A DNA stretch of 64,000 nucleotides from Holothuria scabra (taxonomy: Eukaryota; Echinodermata; Holothuroidea; Aspidochirotida; Holothuriidae): NCBI GenBank assembly GCA_037179385.1, contig CM074193.1, forward strand, positions 38,410,846 to 38,474,845, written 5' to 3'. The notes under the pieces were generated by a model that was not told where the DNA came from, made no database searches, and worked only from the letters and a program-made list of their open reading frames with translations. A program made the translations under genes and the position numbers. This document shows positions 56,450 to 64,000 of this stretch, piece after piece (position 1 is the stretch's first letter; every line of letters begins with the position of its first letter).

Positions 56450-57060
56450 ACCCGATGTCACCCGCCCCGAAGTGGTGCCACTATTTATACACCTTTATAG
56501 ACTACCCTCCCCTCTTACCGTGTGATCTGGCAATTGAAAGCAACCCTCAACTCTTATTGTAACTTTCTTCCGAATATTCTTGCATTGTGGGCAAAAAGTT
56601 GTACAATTATTTTACATTTGAAGTCAATTAAGATTTGAGGATTTTTTTTTTCTGAAAATTTACACCTCACGCCGCCCGTAAAAATTAAAGTCGCTTAAGT
56701 AAGTTGTAGTAAATTTTTATGTTGGGGTGAAACTATGATTCGAGTCACCCCACATGCTGTCCCATCCGGTCGTGGTGCTACTGTTTACACGCCTTTAAGT
56801 CTTTTGGTCTGCCTGTGATCTGGTTATTGGAAACAACGCTAAAATGTTTTGCAACTTTCGTCCGAATATTCTAGCGTATGGGCAAAGAGTTGCCTACTTA
56901 TTTAACTTTTGATTTCATTAAGTATGATTCGCAAAATTAATTTTTTTTGTCTGTTAATTTACACCTATCACTATACCATGTCGCTTAAAGACGTTTGCCC
57001 ATGTAATGCGGCAATTGAAAACAAACTTAAACTTTGCCATTTTCGTCCGAATATTCAACC
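56450..57060. repeat. Diverged ~290-bp tandem repeat
   Basis: GTGATCTGGCAATTGAAAGC (56521), GTGATCTGGTTATTGGAAAC (56814) and a shorter GCGGCAATTGAAAAC unit (57009) each precede CGTCCGAATATTC-type words. Two and a half units, old. Confidence 0.65.
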
Positions 57061-58535
57061 ATTTTGAGCAAAGATCATGTGCAATACAGTAAACTGATGC
57101 TGAGGAAAATAGTCTTTTTTTATGTATGAACTGTCAAAATCAATTTTCAAAGGCCCTAAAAATTTTTGCTTCTAGCAGTCTAAATCATTTTTCGTGTTTC
57201 TCGAGGTAAATTTTGAATTGGATTTGGATTGTACGCTAAAAGTTTTTTTTTGTGCAAATTAAAAGCAAACCAGATTTGTTAACAGGTTAAGATAGAAATA
57301 GTTGCCCAAATTTTTCCAGCAATTCAGGTTTTGTAGAAGCTTGAGGAGCAGCCTGCCGCTTATACCTCTGCATCGTAGGCCTAGATGATTTAGACCAAAT
57401 ATCACTTACTGCCATTTTATCTAAAATCTGTACACTTAAAACTTATTTTTACCAGTTTTTAAGAAAATACAAAGTGCTTGATGTTCAAACGATTAATTTG
57501 TCAAAACAACCTATCAAAATAAGTCAATACAGCCTACAATTAGTACTTTGCTTCTCAAAAGATCTAATGTTTTGAGCACATATTACCAGATTACCATATG
57601 TGTATATATTATAGAACGTTGCTGGCGTGGGCAGGATACTTTTTTGTGAACTAAATGAAAGGCCTGATGGCTGGCCTGCGGAGTAGGTTCGAGGATAGGA
57701 TGCACCTTCCCATTGGATAAACTTTTGAAGATTTAGGTACCCTCCGAAGCAGTCTAATGCAACATTTTACATCATTTATAGAAAATGTTTTTCGTGTGTG
57801 AGCAATGCTTATGTAGGCAACTCTTTCAGAATTCGCTTTGGAAAAAGGGCAATATAGCTATGGGATACCATATCCATTTTCTATGTAGGACACACATTGA
57901 TAACCCTTTGTAATTTTTCTTGTTTTTAAGGGCGTCTAGTTAGTGGAATGTTAGTTCCTTTAACTAGAGTTTCGTAGACTCACATCTTTGAAGTTCTAAA
58001 AGTGAGTCATTCCTTACTAGTTTAATGCAACATTAGGAATGTCCGATGGTCTGCAGAGCTTCGGACATTGAGGAATTAAGTCGTGAATTGCAACCTCGCT
58101 AAATTCGTCACATGATTTTTTCTACCAGAATTTGAAATCGTGGGGATACTATCTAGGCTATGGTAGAGGGGGCAGATAAGGCCTCCAATTCAACGGCTTT
58201 CATGAGTTCATTTAAATCGATTTTTCTGTTTTTCACACACACACACACCTATACACACACACACCCACACACACACACCAACCCTACATATCAGTATCGC
58301 GTGAACCTTTTCCAGCAGTAGAATATTTCAAATAATAAAATATGTCAGAATGAAAATATTATGTTTAGGTGAACGTGTTCCCTCCTCGTGGCGACGCCAA
58401 ATAGATTAATAATTTAGTTAAAACCGTTGAAAATGTGGGTCATGAACGTTTGATTCAACGAAGATTGCCTCCCGGAAAGGCCCGAGAATAATCTTCGGGA
58501 AGGCGTAAAACAGCAGTAGTAGAGAAATTTGGAGT

Positions 58536-58650
58536 TGTAACAACCGATAATGTAAAAAAATAACACCGAAAATGTAAAAACAACCGACAATGTTAAAAAA
58601 TTATCGATAATGTAAAAAATTCTTTGAACCGATAATGCAATAACAAATAC
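58536..58650. repeat. Array of ~15-bp CCGATAATGTAAAAA units (left)
   Basis: Five units (58543, 58566, 58584, 58604, 58629) of CCGATAATGTAAAAA with variable spacers, opening TGTAACAACCGATAATG. The mirror-image array is at 61850-61979; the outermost 24 bp are identical in inverse orientation. Confidence 0.75.
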
Positions 58651-60506
58651 CAACTAGAACTGCATTTGCCTGCGGCAAATACGAAGAATTGTGGTGCCCG
58701 TTTGTGGGAGGGTTTGAGGCTGGGGCTTATAAAATGTTTGGATGTGGATCTTCGACTTGTGGCGGTCCTAGCCTAAATAAAAGCTCAGTCAACGGAAAAC
58801 TCTGATAAACAACACGGATGGCCTGGGCAATCGTAAGCTACTGTAACGCTAAGCTACTAGGCTGGACTACACTGTAAATTTGAGCGTGAAACGTTTTCTT
58901 GATAGGCCTGTATAACCTGGGTGGGTCTTTTTACCGGGACGCCCGGGTCTATTACTCAGGTTCTTCGTCAAATGACCCGGACGTAACTTTTATTTGCAGC
59001 CTTCAGGGTCAATGATCATTTCATCCCAGACTGCTCAGATTGCAATTCTTGTAGCGGTTAAAAGCAACTCTCAATGGGCTTGGCTCTTTAATTGGCACTA
59101 GCTAATTCAAACACGAATGAAGAGTACCAAAGCTAATTTTTCACAGCCTTAGTAATGGTGTAATCCAACTAGTCTAACGTTATACAGTTCGACTGCTACT
59201 ATGCTTCGCGATTTCGCGGGATTGTTGAGTGTGCTTACTAAGTTACTGATGCTAGCCCATCTTTCGATTGTCCCGCTATTTTAGTTTGTGTAACAGTTAT
59301 TCTCACTTTACGTCCGTTCTAGTTTAAGACAGAAATCTTAAAGGCATATTTTCATCATCCCAAACAGTTCCAGTTCTCCCAACCTAATTACTTCTAGCCC
59401 CTCCCACATTTATCTAAAACTAATCTTTAGCCAGACACAATCCTCGTTTATTGCTTCATGGCTTGTCCCAGTGGCCACATAAATCCATAATGTGTAAACA
59501 AGACACTCTCAGTGTCCATGCTGTGTAATTTAGTTATGATGCATATTTTCATGTGATGCCAATCAAAGAGCTGTACCAATTAAGAGTTTTGATATATGCA
59601 TACTGAAACTGTAGTTTAGGGTGACGAATAACTGCCTTTAATCAAACCTTTTGCAATAATATACGCCATAGTTGAAGTCATTGCAGTTTGATAATTGTTC
59701 GCAAGAGACTCTCGAAGATATCAGTTTACCTTGTCTGCATATATACAGTACGTATGGAGCGTCCATAAACAAGGCTCTCGTGTACTATCAACTTCACGTT
59801 ACTGACGATCACTTGCTGTCAGGATTCGTGTATAGCTGACGACGCATATGCTCTCGTCACACTAAACTTTACAACAAATTTATCCGCTGATTACTTCGTT
59901 TGCGAATTGCAAGTAATGTATTCTTATCGTGTCAAAGAGAAAGCAAGCGCAAATTCAACGGACACTTTTTGTGTAATAAAGACTGTCGGTATTCCATCAA
60001 TCAGTAACATTTCACTCTGCATTCTAAGCTGTCTCTAATTATGAATGAGTCCTTCGTCGGGAATAATTTAGTACGTGTGCAAAGAAAACGGTGAAAAGTC
60101 ATGGACAGGCTTAACATTAGCTGCCTGCACAGTAATAGTATCGATAGTAAAAACGGAACTGAAGCATTGTGGATCTTCCAGTTTCAACGTTCAGTCATGT
60201 AGGTATTCCTGCCTGTCGTGTAACGCCAAGATTGTAGCGCGCACGCGCACTACAAAAATGATGTAAAAACGATCCTTAAGAGGATTTCATATGATTCTGT
60301 CTATATGTGTGTATGTGTGAGAGTTTATGTAGGTAGGCAGACAAGCTGACTGGCGGCAGGCTTGCAGGGCGACGGGAAAGAAAATAGGCCTACAGGTACT
60401 AGGTTCGTTGGTTGGTGCGTGTGAACATGCGTATGTGCGCATGTAACCTGTGTGAATTTATTGGTGTATATAACTGACTTTGTAGTGTCTGAATGTAGCC
60501 TTCATC

Positions 60507-60743
60507 ACGGGAGTAGCCAGGAATTTTATTGCCGGGGGTGTGGGGTGGGGTGGGGATGGCCAACTACAGGGCCTGATGGTCGTCCTGGGAAATTTTTTAA
60601 TTACCCAAAAATGTAATCTGGTGCTTACATCATTTGCATCATTAGCGTCATTTGGAGTCATTCTTTCCCTGCCATTACAAAATATTTTTCTCAAAGTTCG
60701 ATTGGGGACATGGCCCCCTAGCTCCCCTCTAGCTACGCCAATG
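60507..60743. mobile_element. hAT-like MITE in the left arm of the inverted duplication
   Basis: CACGGGAGTAGCCAGGAAT..CTAGCTACGCCAATG, flanked by GCCTTCAT and GCCTATAC (5/8). The counterpart is at about 61385-61618 in the right arm. Confidence 0.55.
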
Positions 60744-60796
60744 GCCTATACGTGGTTTAAGACTGGGTTTATGAATACTCACTTGTCGCCCTGGCA

Positions 60797-60909
60797 GTGA
60801 CGGCGCTACGGGGAGGGGCAAGAGGGCGTATTTGTTCCTCCCCCAGGTTTTGCCCTTGTCCACTTACTTCCCCCAACCAATTAGGTCAGTTAGGAGTTGG
60901 GTTAACCGG

Positions 60910-60941
<32 letters not shown>

Positions 60942-61080
60942 AGCATATACACCTCATGGGACCTAATTTTTCATCCAAGTATACCCTAAATTACCTCAGA
61001 CCTTCCGGGAGCTTTTCCCCCTGAACCCCCACCCTTAGGCGTTGGGCTTAGCTTCGCTCTGTTACGTAAATGTTTTCCCC
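60797..61080. mobile_element. hAT-like element fragment related to 4945-5248
   Basis: Opens CAGTGACGGCGCTACGGGG and shares TTTTGCCC, TTAGGAGTTGGGTTAACCGG-like and CCTAATTTTTCATCC words with the intronic MITE at 4945. Contains a ~30-base A run (60910-60940). The right end is not resolved. Confidence 0.5.
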
Positions 61081-61849
61081 CATCATTATACTTTTCATGA
61101 CCAACATTGTGTTAATGACAATTGGGACAAAACAAGGGTTGTGGTGGGTGACTTTGGTGACCTTTAGGTTTGAATCCGCCAGGCTAAGTGATTATGATAG
61201 TTAACAGCATATCGTATAGCCTCGCCACTCATATTCTGATTGTTGAACAATCTTTCCCACCAGACTCAGTAAGCTGCTTCCTGATCAGACATTGATCTCA
61301 TGACGTTCTTCTGGCATGCATTTTCTAGAGCGAAAAGAAGAATTCATAAACCCAGTCATAAACCACGTAGCCTATAGGCCATTGGAATAGTTACAGAGGG
61401 AGGCCAGGGGCCATGCCTCAAATCGGATTCTTAATAGGTCTAATATTTTTTAAAATAGTAAGGAAAGAATGACATCGAATGGTGCTAACAATGCAAATGA
61501 TATTAGCACCAGATAAGTCTACATCTTAAAGTACTTAAATATTCAAAAAAATCTTCCGGACGGCGATCAGGTCCTGTACTTGGCCACCCCAACTGAAAAA
61601 TCCTGGTTACTCCGGTGATGAAGGCTACACTCAAACACGGCAAGGTCAGTTATATACACCAATAAATTCGCACAGGGTACATGCATATGCGCACATACTC
61701 AAATACTCACATATACTCACCCACGAACTTATTTGATTTCCCGCCCTGCCCGCTAGCCGTCTGCCAGCTTACCTGCCTACCTACATTAACTCGCACACAT
61801 ACACACCTATAGGTAGGACCATATGAAACCCTAGTAAGAACAGTTTTAA

Positions 61850-61979
61850 CATTATCAGTAATTTTTTCAGATTATACGTTAATTTTTTTTTTACATTATC
61901 GGCTGTATTTACATTATCGGCATTTTTTTTAATATTAGCCTATATCGCAAATTCGTTTTTTACATTATCGGTTGTTACA
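61850..61979. repeat. Array of ~15-bp units (right, inverted)
   Basis: TTTTTACATTATCGG units in the opposite direction, ending CATTATCGGTTGTTACA. With the left array it would bound a 3.4-kb element. Confidence 0.75.
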
Positions 61980-64000
61980 GAAGCCAGTAAGAGATATTCG
62001 TCTCATTCAGTAACAGGAGCCACCATTAGATATATGTCTCATTTAGTTTGGGGAGATCTCGGACTTCCTATACCATCGGACAGAGCATAGCCTACTGCGC
62101 GATAGATTGTCGCTACCGTCCGTGTCAGAAAAGGCGTAGCAAGATGACTGTCTGCTACGGTTTGTGTGTGAGTGTGCGAAAGTTTGCACTTGCTCTAGTA
62201 AATTGACAGATTTTCGAAGTAATGGAAGGTAAGGTCAAAATCACTTAGCGTATCACAGGAATATGGTACTGTTTTCCATTCAGCTTAAACCTTTCTTTTA
62301 AAATATTACAGAGTCGTCGTCAAATCGTAGGCCTACAAATTACAACTTCACGGCCGCCATCTTGGTGCGCCCTTTTTTGTTCCAACCGGTGGCGACAATC
62401 TACAAATAGTACGTACGTGTTACATGCTCTGGGAAGTCCAAGGAGGAGATTTACAGAGTAGAATATCTGATGCCTGCAGGGATAGTCAATCTCACTGAAA
62501 CAAACTGAATGATTTTCACCTCATAATTAGATTGGCAATTCTTTTTACATTTTTAACTTCAAAAGTGTGATTTTAACTTGAAAAGAGCGATACTTTGAGA
62601 TAGTGTCTTTTCATTCTGCAGTTTAAAGAAAGTTTCATGAAAACCACTTTTTTTGCAAACCACACTGTATGACTCAAAGCTGACCTCTTGACCTGTACCC
62701 CATTTTTAGCACATCTTCTGCAACTCTTCTTGTTTCTCGAATTGCACAGTCCGATGTGAGCCTATGCTGAGGTATGCTGCAAATAATCATGCAAGTCGTT
62801 TCATTCCATTTTCTCAGCTTTCTTTATTACAGTCTATTAAGGTTCAAGGATCTCGAAAGTGTTACTTTCTCAGGACCAGAGATGCCTTGTATAAAATCGC
62901 CCACTGGGCATAAACATTTAGCGACAATAGCTGCTACTACCTGCATGCGCCAATTTCTAACGGTAACGACAGTGTCAGATCGGGTCACGCGAAACCAGTT
63001 CCAGTTCAAATAGCGCTGGATTGAAGAGTCTGATCGCCTCCGGCTCATGTGATAACAACAATGTCTTAACGATATACATTTGTCAGCACGGTGGCTTATT
63101 TCCCGACCTTTCCATAACCTAAAAAATGCAACCACGTCTCATTTTTCTTATAATATGGGTTCAATATTATATATATATTAGACTTACTAAAAATCATTTT
63201 GGTCAATGAGAGTCAAAACTGTCTGGAATCTCTTCTGGCTAATGTGCATTCAAAACATTATTCATTGCAAGATAGAAAGCACCTTATGTCCCGGTAAAGG
63301 TCTTTCAGTGTTCTTTAAAGGCCCTTTTTGTGCACTGACACACCCCTAGCTCGTCACGCAATTGACCCAACATTACAGACCAATTTGACCACAAGTTTCT
63401 TGTGCAATATGCCTTACCTATGCCTTACCTATGCCTCACCTATTGGATTTCTTTAACGCAGAATTGGGAGAACTTGACACACCTTGGGTCTTACATGACG
63501 TACCTTTGGGATTGACATGACGCACATATGATTCACCATTTTCCAAGGTTATAGGCAGCGTCTTACAATTGATAAGATGTTTGATGAAAGGAGCACACGG
63601 CCACGGCTTTCTTCTCCAACTGTGGCTCACTTGACTTGTTTTTCCTACTATTTTCCTTATGCAAAGTACCAAGCACAATGGCAGAAGGTTCCATGTTTAA
63701 AATCTTCAGTTTGATCCGACCAGGACTTGAACTTGAACTCCCAACCTCCCGCCGGCCTGCAAGTCGGCTGATCCAAACACTTGGTTATGCAACAATTGAT
63801 CATTAAAAAACCTTTTCATACGGTGTATATAATTACTTAATTGCCGTAAAGTGAATATGGTTTTAAAATCCCAATTTTCAAGCAAACGCTTTGGACCAAA
63901 ATTTTACCTTGTCACAAGTTGACTAGCTTAAGTTTAATATGAATTATACAGACGAATCCGATTAGCGCTTGTTTTTAGAGACTGTAGGCCGTCATTAGTG
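61980..64000. other. AT-rich non-coding end of the window
   Basis: No gene supported; only the SINE-like debris at 63585-63790 and short direct repeats (TATGCCTTACC x2 near 63410-63430). The open frames around 62770-63135 on both strands have no recognisable domain. Confidence 0.35.
63585..63790 (-). repeat. SINE-like debris with a second tRNA-like box
   Basis: Includes CCACGGCTTTCTTCTCCAAC and TGTGGCTCACTTGACTTG, shared with 55640-55680. Then, on the minus strand, GGATCAGCCGACTTGCAGG and GAGTTCAAGTTCAAGTC resemble box A and box B. Confidence 0.4.

Larger units (their letters stand above)
51257..58535. other. Gene-poor flank downstream of the EGF-SEA gene
   Basis: No exon supported. Besides the repeats listed separately, poly-G runs occur at ~51280 and ~55038 and a (CA)n tract at ~58235-58280. 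Confidence 0.35.
60252..61865. repeat. Large inverted duplication (~530-bp arms, ~550-bp spacer)
   Basis: Arm 60252-60785 is mirrored by 61335-61865. Shared in inverse order: TTTCATATG, GTGTGTATGTGTG, GCAGACAAGCTGACTGGC-like, GTATATAACTGACTTTG-like, TGTAGCCTTCATCAC, and GTGGTTTAAGACTGGGTTTA. Both arms carry the same nested hAT-like MITE, so the duplication followed that insertion. Confidence 0.75.
58536..61979. mobile_element. Candidate TU-like foldback element (3.4 kb)
   Basis: Bounded by identical inverted TGTAACAACCGATAATG ends and inverted arrays of a ~15-bp unit. Sea urchin TU elements are described with long inverted repeats whose outer part is made of tandem ~15-bp units. No target duplication is apparent (TTTGGAGT versus GAAGCCAG), so the two arrays may not be the ends of a single insertion. 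No coding content seen. Confidence 0.5.

Noticed and set aside
62774..63135. Open frames on both strands, 79 and 102 codons
   Set aside because: Mutually antisense, no domain, no consistent splice sites.

Overview
The window is eukaryotic nuclear DNA from an AT-rich, intron-containing, transposon-dense genome. GT-AG introns, short exons, AATAAA poly(A) signals and many classes of cut-and-paste element are visible. I see no bacterial-style operons, rRNA, functional tRNA or CRISPR array. A marine invertebrate fits best, most likely a deuterostome such as an echinoderm. That rests on an EGF-SEA-EGF single-pass protein, many hAT-like elements with CAGTGGCGTAGC ends, and inverted arrays of a ~15-bp repeat resembling sea urchin TU foldback elements. 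The assignment is inference.

Two protein-coding genes can be built. (1) On the plus strand, a ten-exon gene (36563-50827) encodes a 479-residue type I membrane protein: signal peptide, EGF, SEA, calcium-type EGF, one membrane span, then a 238-residue Ser/Tyr-rich cytoplasmic tail. Every junction has GT/AG ends and all ten exons keep one reading frame. The architecture is that of the membrane end of transmembrane mucins (MUC3/12/17 type), but without a mucin repeat domain, and the SEA self-cleavage serine is replaced by alanine. (2) On the minus strand, a two-exon gene (5513 down to 3672) encodes a 291-residue basic, coiled-coil-prone protein I do not recognise.

The rest is mostly mobile DNA, much of it nested. 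0-8 kb: a three-copy MITE family, the minus-strand gene with a hAT MITE in its intron, a GC-rich Harbinger-like element (6.2-6.8 kb) and a small hAT MITE. 8.4-12.0 kb: a 3.6-kb hAT-like element with a perfect 8-bp target duplication and internal tandem repeats. 12-27 kb: intergenic DNA with SINE-like fragments, TIR MITEs and a ~0.7-kb dispersed repeat pair. 27.5-29.8 kb: a composite of three hAT-like elements. 29.8-35.8 kb: a ~6-kb element with 26-bp terminal inverted repeats, loaded with tandem arrays and a piggyBac-like MITE. 36.5-51.2 kb: the EGF-SEA gene, whose introns hold at least seven short TA-flanked MITEs, a LINE fragment and a foldback element. 51-58 kb: sparse repeats. 58.5-62.0 kb: inverted arrays of a ~15-bp unit around a large inverted duplication. 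62-64 kb: SINE-like debris.

The two genes show no functional link. No element carries a recognisable intact transposase; the only coding relic of a transposon is a reverse-transcriptase C-terminus at about 40.8 kb.
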